Made by a program: the position numbers and the translations under genes
Assembly: GCA_020746105.1 (NCBI GenBank)
Contig: CM036619.1
Location: 69,429,635 to 69,493,634, forward strand
From: Trogon surrucura
Lineage: Eukaryota; Chordata; Aves; Trogoniformes; Trogonidae
Reading direction: 5' to 3'
Length of the DNA stretch: 64,000 nucleotides
The notes under the pieces: generated by a model
Told to the model about the DNA's origin: nothing
The model's database searches: none
Seen by the model: only the letters and a program-made list of their open reading frames with translations
Part shown: piece by piece, positions 52,901 through 64,000 of the stretch
Numbering within the stretch: position 1 is the stretch's first letter
Layout of the letters: every line of letters begins with the position of its first letter

Positions 52901-54907
52901 CCTTACAAGGGTTATTGTTTCTGAGTGCTGTAAATACGTAGGCACCACCTGTTCTCTTGCTCTCAGTCAGCAGCACTTGAACCATGTTGTCAAGGTTTTT
53001 GGAACCATAGGACAGACAGAGTTGTCAGCTTGCTTCTCACATGCAGTTTATGGTTTAGGCCTGGATCTACAGCTGCCATGGCAATCAAAGCATTTTGAGA
53101 ACTTGCAAAAAAACTACAACAGGTTTTCTTAGTCCCCAAATAAAACTCAGAATCACACTTTTGATTGATTTTATATCCAGCCCATCAGAGTTTTGTGACT
53201 CAGTTACCAGACTCTCATTGTACAAGCTCACGTGACCAGCAGAGCTAAAATTTCCACCTAATGTACAAAAATAACAGTTTTCTCCAGCTTTAAACATTGT
53301 GATGTCCAAACATAAAACTTTTCTTTTGCTATATTAAGGAAAAATGGATACATGGAACTTTCTTCCATGGTGAGTTATTCAAGTTCCATGAAGAGTTTTG
53401 CAAGCAGAACCACATAAACTCAAATTTCACAGTCAAAAATAGGGCAGGCTGACTTCGTTACGAATCACAATACCTTTGATGACTCCATAGTAGTCACAGA
53501 TAAAATCAGGTTAGGGAAAACACGTTCATGTCTTTTGAACTGGATAGTGCATAACAATTACTTACTAAACAATTAAAAATTATTAATTTTACCAATGGAT
53601 GCAGGCCTTGCATGGCCTAAAGATTATGCGCTGCTTGCACTTGTGTATGCTCATTAATCACAGACTGTTATTGTAATTTTAATGAATGTTTATCTTATTT
53701 TCTTTGTGTAATCCAATTACTTTTGTTTTTTTAACCATCGTCAGGGATCTCTTTGTCTCCAGCTTCCTGCCAATCAACCCCCTTTAGATGTGAACAATTC
53801 AATTCATTATCATTAAGTTTCTACTTTTAATCCCACTTCTGGGGCAACCATTGAAAGACAATCCAGGAACAGAAGTCCTTGCACAGCAGGGGGGATGAAA
53901 TGTGTTCTGAACACCTGAGCAATTATGTGCAACAGTTCTCCAGAATGGTACTCTAATGTCTTTCTAAACTTGTACCACATTAACAATTAGATCATCTGTC
54001 ATTTCTGCTTTAGTATTAAATTAATTGCAAATTGACTTTAGGATTGACAAAAAAAAATTAAACTGCTGGAGTGAATCTAAGCATTATGTGTTTGTTTACG
54101 TTTTAATTGGCACATTGCACCTGTCCAAATTATTTCTGTGACGCAGATGCTATTACTACAATCCCAGTTGATTACAACAATCTCTCATAGTAAAGACAGG
54201 AAAAATCAACTCACCAGATTACCAGATTTAGTGAACAAGGTATTTCTAAAAGGTGCAGACATTTTCACAAGACATACGTACAATTATGTACTAAGAGTAG
54301 AAGACCAGTAAACAACCAGCAGCATGTTACTTTTACCAGGAAAACTAGGATGGGGAGGATTTAATTACAGAGGCAACTATTTAAAAGAATAAAGAAAAAT
54401 ATGACATTAATTAATTTCAGTAAATCAGAGACTAGAAGAATGCCACAATTTCCCAGGACTGTCAGAGTAAACACAAGGCAATTGAGGAGCATGAGAGGAT
54501 GGCCAAGAATTCTTTGTTAGCCGAGATAAAGGAAAAGAAGACAAATAGCACTGCCAGCTTTCTAGGCTCAGGTCCTGGGATCAGAATGTCTGCACTAACG
54601 TGGTGCTAGACCCAGACTAGATCCACTGCCCTGCTTGGTTGATACATCAACACTAGTTTCGGGGCTGTCTTTTGACAGCAGCTTACGGAGCTCAACATCA
54701 AGCAGCAAGGCTTAAGTGCCAGAGTATTTGTTCACACAGCCAAGGTGGGAGGAAGCGAGTATCTGTCAACCAGTGACACGGTAAAGGCCTGACAAAGAAG
54801 GTGAGGAACATGACTCCATTGTGTGACAAAGACAGGGAGGACTTACCCATCCGGATGAGAAGGCTGTAGAAGGCTTATCCATTTCAGTTGGTTTGACTTC
54901 TGTTGAC

Positions 54908-54940
54908 CACTCAGAGACACTAAATCTCCGTCTCTGAGTG
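54908..54940. repeat. Perfect 11-bp inverted repeat with 11-nt loop
   Basis: CACTCAGAGAC at 54908-54918 and GTCTCTGAGTG at 54930-54940 are exact reverse complements separated by ACTAAATCTCC. The pairing stops at both edges. The stem is too short for a microRNA precursor, and no transposon terminal repeats were found nearby. Confidence 0.9.
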
Positions 54941-57900
54941 ATAAATCTAGATAGCAGATAACCAAGCAGGCAGCAAGTGAAATTGACTTCTATAACCTAA
55001 TTCGAGATATACACAACTCTGGTAATAAGATCTTGACACCTTATGTTTAGGAACCAGGAGTTAGTCTACCGCAGAAATTCTGGTGAATTTAGCTTCGTGA
55101 TCATCAGCACATTCGTAAGTCTGTAGAGATCACAAGTTCCTTGGTTTTGCCATCCATTGTGGTTTTTCCAGTTCTTTATTCCAGTATGGTAACACATCCA
55201 CTCAACTAAGCAGTTAGTTTCTTTATTTGCAAATGTGCCCTGCTTGTCCTTTCCACCTCTTCTTTCTTCTCTGGGAAGTGAGGAAATACAATTCATTGCT
55301 TTTTCCTAAAAACACGCAGATAATCTGATGAAATCAGCAGCTTCTCACGGCTGAAAAAATAACTCATTTATTCAAGGACCTATTTTCCAAAGCAATGCAC
55401 GGGCCATGACTATATTTTAATCCAGGTCAGCCACTCCTTCCCACTGCAGAATACAAACTCTTCTGTATTTCACTGAGTATAAAAGTAATTTAGTGGGAGA
55501 TTCCTCATCAGGGTGAGTTGTAACTCTGAAAAAAAAGTTCTCCTGACCACAGTGGTAATTAAGAGTGTAAAAATACTTTGGTTTGTCACAGTTCTTCTGA
55601 TGAAGAAACAAAGGGGAGCGGGGGGAAGGAATCAACATGTGGTTTTTTGCACAGTTCCTCTCAACTTCCTGGTCTACCTGGTGGTAATCTCCTTCTCCTT
55701 TCAGATCTGTGGGTTCTAAAATGTGACTTTGAAGTTTCTTCTCAACTTTTAAAGATGGATTTATCTTTACCTTTCTCCATGAGTGTAAAAACTTCTTCAT
55801 TCAGAAACATGTCCTGTCCATTTCCTCCAAGTATAAGTTCCAAGGCTACATATAGTTTAAAAAAAGAAATCACCTCTTCCCTACAAACCTGAAGCTTACT
55901 GCTACAGTATATTTTACATTTAAAAAGCCTATGTGAGTTAAAATATAATTAGACAACTTCATGAGAAAAGAGATTTATCAAGGGCTGTTAAATGCAACAG
56001 TTTGGCTTTTCACTGGAAGCTGAAAATAAAATTGGGCAACGGTTACTTCACACTTTGACTTCTTTTACTCTCTTCTTAAGAGGAGGAGCTAGTGACACTC
56101 ATGGACAGCTGAGCTGATCCAAATGAACTGATGTAATAATAAATTCTCCAAAAATATCATTTGTGGTAAATGTTGACCTGATGTTGTCAGCAGATTTAAT
56201 CTGTTTTTCCTATTAGTGAAACATTCTGAAACATAATGTCATTTTTCCCTACATTCTTAGAAGCATACTTAGTATGGTCTTTCTGTTTCTGATATTGCAA
56301 GGCAAGCTGGTTTAACTCCCACTGGAAATAATATGATTTTTTCTGAGTGACTCTTCCACTTTCATTCCAGTGAAGGGGCCATAAAAAATAGAAAACAAAA
56401 GTAAAATAATCTAGCATGTCTTTAAAATTATCAACATTTTGACCTCACTAAAATTAACAACATTATAGCCTCAGTCAGACAATAGTCTGTGTCCAAACTG
56501 CATATTTATATTCTTGAAAATTTGTTAAGTCTCTTAATATTTATCCTTAAATATTTTAAGCCTGGGGAATTTGCAATGGGGTTTGTAAGTTGTCAAAAAA
56601 TCTTGATTATTGTAATATTTTACTTCAAGATGTGTTTTTAAAAACATGCTATTTCAGTGTATTTGTGAGGGAAGGAATTTTAAAAAGTCAAGTTGTGGGG
56701 GAAAAAAAAAAGTTTGACATTCATGAACCTTTGCAAATGCTTGTATCTTAGCCCATGTGTTCTTTAGCTTTTCCAGACTCCTTAATATATGAGATTTTTC
56801 TGTCGTGCTTTACAGAAACAGCTGATCATGCAGTATTTGAAGACAGCAACTAGCCCAATACTGATGGCCAGATGTGGTGTAATCTTGACTGGGATTAATG
56901 GGATTTCAGAACAGCTCTTGACCTCACTGAGATCAGGTCAGGGAAGGCCAGGTGAAAACAAAGGAGGAGTTGGGCATAAAGAGAGTTGAAACGGTCTATT
57001 TGTGAAAGTAATTGCATGAAACCAGGGTTAGGAAGTAGCTGAGCAAAGTAAGGCATGACTTAATATAGAACATGTGTGTATGAAAAGAGGTACAAGTAGA
57101 GGTACAAAAATGCATTAACATTGCCTGAAAGTATTGACAAAATAGTGGATAAAGGAGAACTGCCTAAAACAGCATGTGAGAACCTTCACAAAGTCTTTGG
57201 GAAAGGTCCTCTTGCTAAAGATAGCATCGCAGCAAGTAGCACCACTGACAAGAGGAGAGGGAATAAACGATAAGTTTCATGGTGGAAAAAGAGTGAAATC
57301 AAGATGCTTCAGTGTCCTGCCTGAAGATCAGCACTCCTCATTTGTATTCTAATGATGTGGAAAAGGAGAGAAGCATGATACCAGAAAGTTATCTCAAGTT
57401 TATCCCCACAATGATCTCTGAACTTGAATATTTGGAACAAGTTAATCTGGTAAAGTGATCAGGAACTATGAGCTAGAAAACGAAAATCAGCTTTAATGAG
57501 TACAATATAATATACATTACAGAAAAAGTTGACTACTCTCACCTTAATGCATTCTTAATTAATTGTATCATGACAAGAAAAGATGCATTTTAGATCAAGA
57601 AGATCTTAGCACAGAGTTCAGTAACGGCTAAGTTATTCAACAAAATGTGTGCATGCGAATGGAATTGGCAAATAATGAAAATTTACAGTGTTTTGCTATA
57701 CTCTGAAGAGAGAGCTTTTACCGATAGCTGTATGCTCAACCTTACCATGCATAAAAGTAAAGATGTAACAGAATTAGAGTGTTCTTCAGATGCAGTGTTC
57801 TTGAAATAAAATAAAAAAATAGGTCGTTATTAACTTCAAGGCCTTGATCTACAAAACAGAAATAGTAGTGTTTAATGTGATGGAAAAGTGGAAGGAAAAA

Positions 57901-58084
57901 GAAATGTGCTGAAAATGAAAACAGACACAGAGTGAAAACTCCAGTAAAGGTGAAGTATTGACAGAAAACACTGAGTGCCCAGGAAGGGACAGCATGAAAC
58001 GCCTTTGGATGACTTCCAGGAAATAGGACCATTTTTATCAAAAACATCTTTAATTATAAAATTTCAGCTTCCTTACAAAAAATC

Positions 58085-59236
58085 TAATCATAGAATCATA
58101 GAATGTTAGGGATTGGAAGGGACCTCGAAAGATCATCAAGTCCAATCCCCCTGCCGGAGCAGGAATGCCTAGACTATGCCACACAGGAACGTGTCCAGGC
58201 AGGTCTTGAATGCCTCCAGAGAAGGAGACTCCACAACCTCTCTGGGCAGCCTGTTCCAGGGCTCCGTCACCCTCACTGAGAAGAAGTTTCTTCTCGAGTT
58301 TAAGCGGAACCTCTTATGTTCCAGTTTCAGCCCATTACCCCTTGTCCTATCAGTGGTTGTCACCGAGAAGAGCCTGGCTCCATCCTTGTGACACTCCCCC
58401 TTGATATATTTGTAAACATTAATGAGGTCACCCCTCAGTCTCCTCTTCTCCAAACTAAAGAGCCCCAGCTCCCTCAGTCTTTTCTCATAAGGGAGATGCT
58501 CCACTCCCTTCATCATCCTAGTTGCCCTGTGCTGGACTCTCTCCAGCACTTCCCTGTCTTTCTTGAACTGAGGGGCCCAGAACTGGACACAGTATTCCAG
58601 ATGGGGTCTCACCAGGGCAGAGTAGAGGGGAAGGAGAACCTCTCTCGACCTACTAACCACCCCCCTTCTAATACACCCCAGGATGCCATTGGCCTTCTTG
58701 GCCACAAGGGCACACTGCTGGCTCATGGTCATCCTGCTGTCCACCAAGACTCCCAGGTCCCTTTCCCCTACACTACTCTCTAATAAGTCATTCCCCAACT
58801 TATACTGGAACCTGGGGTTGTTTCTACCCAGATGCAAGACCCTACATTTACCCTTGTTATATTTCATTAAATTTTTCCCCGCCCAACCCTCCAGCCTGTC
58901 CAGGTCTCGCTGGATGGCAGCACAGCCTTCTGGTGTGTCAGCCACTCCTCCCAGCTTGGTGTCATCAGCAAATTTGCTGATAGTACTCTCTAGTCCCTCA
59001 TCCAAGTCATCGATGAATATATTGAATAATACTGGTCCCAGTACCGACCCTTGAGGCACTCCACTGGATACAGGTCTCCAACCAGACTCCGCCCCATTGA
59101 CCAAAACTCTTTGGCTTCTTCCCCTTAGCCAGTTCACAGTCCACCTCACTACCCGAGAGTCTAGACCACACTTCCTCAGTTTAGCAGCAAGGATGCTGTG
59201 GGAGACTGTGTCAAATGCTTTACTGAAATCAACATG
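58085..59236 (-). mobile_element. 5'-truncated CR1 LINE, best preserved copy, minus strand
   Basis: The left end gives the CR1 terminus in reverse complement: 'atcatagaatcatagaatg', then 'gattggaagggacctcg' and 'caatccccctgccggagc'. The rest is the reverse-transcriptase region. Homology ends near 59236, inside the palm domain at the motif around DFSKAFD, where unique DNA begins. The copy is about 1.15 kb, whereas a full CR1 is several kilobases, so the endonuclease and the front of the reverse transcriptase were never copied. The unbroken reading frame and GC-rich composition show that it is among the youngest insertions here. Its wording ([18 protein letters not shown]) is close to the fragment at 30.7 kb. 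Confidence 0.96.
58169..59236 (-). pseudogene. CR1 ORF2 reverse transcriptase, C-terminal part
   Basis: This is an uninterrupted frame of about 355 codons from the CR1 retrotransposition protein, which copies CR1 RNA into DNA at a nicked target. The open frame starts at an ATG at 59329, so residues 1-31 or so come from flanking DNA and are not CR1. Counting from that ATG, the first catalytic-aspartate motif DFSKAFD is at 34-40, [10 protein letters not shown] at 90-99 and the active-site FADDTKLGG at 120-128. The thumb and C-terminal part follow, with [46 protein letters not shown] and [16 protein letters not shown], then the natural stop at 58169. The endonuclease and the fingers are missing, so the product cannot support retrotransposition. 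No host promoter is evident. Confidence 0.9.
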
Positions 59237-62200
59237 CAATCTGAGTATGCATGAAAGGAGCAAATACACTACAATATTGTAATGGATACAGAGCCATCTA
59301 CAGCCAGCTATCAGCGTAAGAAACTGCATATACTACAGAAAAGAAGAGAAACTTACCTGAATTAATCTCTAAAGAGACAAAATTTCATAAAATATAAGCC
59401 TAGTTAGAGGAATTTAGCACAGAGAAAAATCTGGTTAAAATCAAGCAAGTAGCAACGGATTTGTGTTTTAAAAAAAACCACGAGGACAGAAAGATATAAC
59501 TGGAAAATTCGGAGAAAGTAAAAGGTATGATCATGAAAAACAAGGGAAAATGTTCTCAGACTCTACAGCATTAAAGTGTCTATAAACTTTTGAATCCTCT
59601 CTACAAATGGACTCACAAATAAGAAACTACTTCAGAGAGCAGACGGGAACAAATGTTTCATGATCTGTCATAGCTTGCTTTAGGGTATGGAGGGAAATGG
59701 ATGATATTAAGGACTTTCTTAAACAGGAAATACAAACTGAATTCTTAAATGTGAAGAAAAAACAAAAGGTGACAAATACCTTCAGAAAAATACGATGCAC
59801 AAAAAAATAAGCCAAAGTACAAGCTGAGTCACTAAGACACAGTAGCAATATGTAAAATAAGAAATCAAAAAACCCAACAGAAAGAAGACACCATAGGAAA
59901 AAATAAAACCTGACAAACACAGTGCTGAGTCACAGCTTCACCCAGCTCAGTATTTGGGTAAGCAGCAGCTAAACAGCCCTCTTTTCAAGGGATGGGCCAA
60001 ATTTCCACATATTTTGGAAAACAGTAAATGAAATTAATTTAAAATTAAGGATTATTTCAAATTCAGGATAAATAATAATCAAAGTGAGGGAAAACAAGGA
60101 GGGAAATAATTTCAGAATAGTTGGGCAATAAATACTAAGGCTTGAGTTTAGAACGCATGGGAGGTTCTATAACAATTACAGTAGTACAAAAAATACCAAA
60201 AAAGAAACCTGGACTTTAATCACATTTTATCCTGTAAAGCAATGCCATAATCCTTATGTGATGCACTTAGTATTACAGCTGATAATTATAAACAAGTTCT
60301 AAAAATTTTCTGAAGTTCGTAGTTTCAGAGGCAAAATTATGCCCTGAAAACCAAACAAATAATGAAATAACAAATGATGGGATGGGTTAGCCGATGCACA
60401 GCTTTGTTACAATCATTAAAGAGTTCAAAGACCCCACAAGAATGTTCCATAAGCTAGAGAACTCTGTTACAAAAAAAACCTCACTGCATTCTTTAGAAAA
60501 ATGTTAAGCACAGCCATATTGGTCATCAGATCTTATAAATAGGAAAGGAATAGCTAATAAATTGACTAACACCACCTGTTTTGTCTTAAAAGAAGTATGT
60601 CTGGATGTGAAATACACTGTGATTACACACAAGTCAGAAGTTATTTACTGGGAAACCTAACAATAGCAACTCTACACATCCCCAAACAAGGTCATCTCCC
60701 TTTTTTTCTTGATTTCTTAGGATTCTTCATAAAATTTGGGAGAGAGATAGGAAACCTGTCATGATTCATCTGGATATTCAAGAGCTATACATGACATAAC
60801 AGATAAAAATGTTGTAATATTTTTAGAAGAAATGGATCTGAGTATTGAGCCTAGGTAGGATACTCATGTTTCTCTTCCATCCATACATAGTCTGCTATAT
60901 TCCTGTGGCAGGACTTTGCATTAACTGAAATCTTGAGGTAGATTTACCTACATCATTTCTGAAAAGGAGCTCCAAAAAGAGACCAAAGGCTCCCAAAGCT
61001 TCTATTAGTGACACTATTAATAATAATATTTACAATACTTTTAAGAAACACTTTGAGTGAGCTCAAGCAAGTAGGGAAGACAGAATGGAAATGAAAACGA
61101 TTTCTACAAGCAGCTGTCTGCCCGTCCATTGTGTCTTTCTTCTAGGCAAGCAATTCAGAGACTTTCTTAGTTGCAGCAAGCTCTGCCCTCTGGGCCCTGC
61201 TATGTTATTTTCATCCCCTCAAAAGCCTGCTTCTTTGATCCTTGATCTTTCCTGTGGTCTCTCAATCTCTGGGAGCTGCACACTCCCAGGCTTACGTTAC
61301 TTCCACCACACCCTGAGGTCTCCAAAGCTTTCTGTCCCAACATGCTCATTTGCTCTCTAAGGGAAGAGTCACTCTCTCCCTCCTTCCCTGGGTTACACTT
61401 GACCCAGTCAGTTAAACAAGCATAACAGAAATGGGGAATAAAATCTGCAGAAGGCTCATCATCACAGAATGGTGGTAAAACCTTTCTGGGGTTACTTCAA
61501 TATCCATAGTCGTGAGCACTGGTCTAACTGCTTAGTGGTCTGTCTAGCATTTAGAGCCAAGAAATCAAAATTAAACAATATTTGTGGAGACTGCATAGAC
61601 CACTGTTGTGTTAGCCTTTGTGCATGTATTTTGTACAATAGATAAGAGAAAGTGATGAAAATCAAATCAATAAGAAAATACGATGATATGCTACCAGGTC
61701 AATTGTGGGAGTCAGACCAGAACAACATTTCTCACTTTGAGGAACAAAAAAGAAAGAAAGCAAGAGAAGTAAAAAGAAATAGAGACTCTTACACAAACAA
61801 ATTTGCTCTCAAAATACCTTACATTTCTGCTTCGTACAGGGAATTTCTGTATTAGTGAAAGGGACTTCTCCTTGCAGATTTAAGTTAACCAGAAAATTTA
61901 AGTTAACCAGAAAAACTAGACAGGGCTGTCTTCTTTTGTTTCTGCTCTTTACTCCAGAGAGAGCAGTGAGGCAGGTTTTTCATTAGAACAAACAAACAAT
62001 CAAACAAATAAAGAATGGATTAATGCAAGTAATATAATAAAGCATGATTTTAAATAATAGGTAGGGCTGGACATTTGTTAGAAGAGAAGAATGACTATTA
62101 TTAAATTACATTTACTCCCCAAACTTTTAAAAAAATTTATTTCAATAGGTACTTACGTGTGTATTAGCCACCATCGTAAAAGTTTGCCATATTCCTCAGA

Positions 62201-64000
62201 AACTTCCTCTAGACAGGTAAGAAGTATAACGTCACTGAACTCACACAGTGCGATCTGCTGCGGTCAGTTGCCTCAGGATTACCTTCTCAACAACATGTAT
62301 CTCACAGCTCCTCTGACAAATGCCAAAAATGGTAGTGTGAAAATATGACCAAAAGTATTTACTGAAAGAGGCTGCATGTTGCACACAGACATTGTTTTGT
62401 CAGTTGTATATTGGGAAAGAAATAAATGTCATCTAAAAAAAAATAAATGTCAATAGATTTTCTAAAATTAAATAATTTTATCATTATGGTTGTTGAAAAT
62501 TTGCTGGTCAGAGCTCATGCCCATCACAAAACAAAACCAGGAAAATGAACAATATCTTTCCTAACTCCTCAAAAATCTATGTTGATTGTTTCTCTGGAAA
62601 AATTCTATGAGGATTTTCAAACACACTTAACTGGAGCAAGGACAGGAGGCATAAGAAGGGAATTCTTCTTTCCATTCTCCATGAAAAAAAAAGCTTTTAT
62701 AAAATATTGCATAGATAATACCCCAGTGATCTTCAACTATACTTTCAAAAATATTCTCTGCTGGTGATGCTGGGGAGAGGGGTTCCATCTTTGTGTAAGT
62801 GTTTGGATTCCCACCTGTTTCGGTTGTTAGTGACTAGAATAGTAGCCTTGATTATGCTTGTTACAATGATCTTTACATGCCTGTGAATGTACCACTTAAG
62901 AAAGTTCATTTTGTGCAGAATGATAAACTGTCAACCTCATTATTAGCAGTGCAGACCATGCATTACTCCACAGTGTGAGAAACTGTCCCCCAGAAGGGGA
63001 CACATGCACAACTTTTGCACGTAAAAGAGACAGGTACTGGTAATGAAGAAGCTACTCCACCACAGAAGACTACAGAAAGGAAGCAGAACAGGAACAGCTG
63101 TACAGAAGTATAGATTCTTCAGTGCCAGATACCTAAAATAGATATCTGGCCCTCACTTGAGTTACTGAGCCTCATTACAGAGGATAGTGCCTAAGTAATG
63201 GATAGAATCTGTCCCTTAATTATTTTAATAAAACATGCATATATTATAATGCCTCACATATTCTTTTAGCCTGATCCTTTTGTACCAGACAAACACTGAT
63301 TCCATTTAATTTCATTTTGTTAATTGTACTGTTTTCAGGAATAAGGGTGGACAGTTAAAATAGTTTCTCCCTCTGCAGGTTTTTCTACCCTCAGTAACAA
63401 TTAAAATCCAAAGGCCAGGTTTTGAAACTCTTCCAAGATGCACTATTTCTTTGCCACCCTGGAAATGTCAAGGACATATATGGGTAATTCTTCAAAGAAC
63501 ATCAGAAAAAATGCATGCTTAAGACCATGTAAATAAGAATCGAAATTACTCATTTATTCAAATAACCACTATGTTTACTTACAAGAGAAAACTAGGACTT
63601 TTAAGCATCTATGTGTTTAAAATATAACAAAACAACAACAATAAAAAAAGTCAATGGGATGAGAAGGTGCAAAATACTGGTAGAATTGTCACATTTTAGA
63701 TATTTTTTTCCTTCAAGCAGTATTGAAATGAATCTGATGAACGGAAACAGTTCAGTTCAATGTGATTTCTACCCCTACCTTGACTTCTGCCATCAATTTA
63801 AAAACTGAAAAATATTAAGAAATTATTTTTTATTAAAATTATTAAACAAAGTAACAACCATTTTGCTATAGGAAGCTAATATGTGGTACCTTCCTGATGA
63901 ATTTGATTCTGCCTTGCATAAAAGCTAATTCTCACTTTACATCTTGCCTTAAGCACAATGTACTCCACCAGATCCACAAAGATAGGTCACAGAAAAATGG
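59237..64000. other. Unique AT-rich non-coding DNA
   Basis: About 4.8 kb without a recognised gene or mobile element. It has an exact 18-bp tandem duplication (61878-61913) and a repeated 'aaataaatgtca' word near 62420-62453. A GC- and pyrimidine-richer patch at about 61085-61400 stands out from its surroundings but has no assignment. Short frames such as 61085-61360 plus (91 codons) lack a family or a supporting structure. Confidence 0.55.
61878..61913. repeat. Exact 18-bp tandem duplication
   Basis: ATTTAAGTTAACCAGAAA occurs twice back to back (61878-61895 and 61896-61913) with no mismatch, pointing to a recent slippage or duplication event. Confidence 0.96.

Larger units (their letters stand above)
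41541..58084. other. Unique AT-rich non-coding DNA
   Basis: The longest stretch without a recognised mobile element, about 16.5 kb. It contains homopolymers (A17 at 43112, T18 at 47114, T15 at 49933), a 42-bp-period duplication at 46626-46689, and an 11-bp hairpin at 54908-54940. There are GC-richer patches near 46900 and 51000-51300, a CNE-like part at 53580-54200, and one exon-like segment (55771-55845, minus). Open frames up to 127 codons (55417-55800 minus) are not supported by composition or family. Confidence 0.55.

Noticed and set aside
1..64000. CRISPR arrays, tRNA or rRNA genes, bacterial operons
   Set aside because: No regularly spaced direct repeats with spacers, no recognisable tRNA or rRNA sequence, and the repeat content is that of a bird nuclear genome.

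Overview
The window looks like an avian (probably neoavian) nuclear genome: AT-rich, non-coding DNA sprinkled with CR1 LINE fragments and two LTRs of avian endogenous-retrovirus type. The organism call rests on the CR1 copies. They carry the ATTCTATG-like terminal octamers and the reverse-transcriptase C-terminal protein typical of birds and other reptiles. It also rests on LTR sequences I recognise from bird genomes. No host protein-coding gene, tRNA, rRNA, CRISPR array or operon could be established. The long reading frames are either parts of CR1 or LTR elements, or are isolated frames of the kind chance produces in 64 kb. The window is best read as intergenic or deep intronic DNA.

Layout from left to right. 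A CR1 3' tail lies at 299-354. Unique AT-rich DNA follows to about 7.05 kb, then an old, heavily decayed CR1 on the + strand (7050-7910). At 10.6-13.2 kb there is a cluster: an unassigned GC-richer stretch, an LTR on the - strand whose 5' end is at 12015, and two separate CR1 3' ends on the - strand (12392-12785 and 13051-13182). A (CAG)8 and a (GA)8 tract lie near 15.1 and 15.6 kb, and a second old CR1 at 16965-17446 (+).

The clearest structural feature is a solitary LTR at 23851-24964 on the - strand. It has TG...CA ends and an exact 5-bp target-site duplication (GTCTG). Further right are a CR1 piece that has lost its 3' end (30688-31269, +), a moderately preserved CR1 (40800-41540, -), and the best-preserved CR1 (58085-59236, -). 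That last copy keeps an uninterrupted reverse-transcriptase frame of about 355 codons. The DNA between is unique AT-rich sequence with homopolymer runs and small tandem duplications.

The elements do not form a pathway. They record at least two waves of CR1 activity, two retroviral LTR insertions, and local deletion or slippage. I found no new biological system. The weak leads are two exon-like segments on the - strand (55771-55845 and 4382-4561), three stretches with the look of conserved non-coding elements (about 9.7, 15.2-15.8 and 53.6-54.2 kb), and several GC-rich patches without an assignment. All of these need comparison with other bird genomes.
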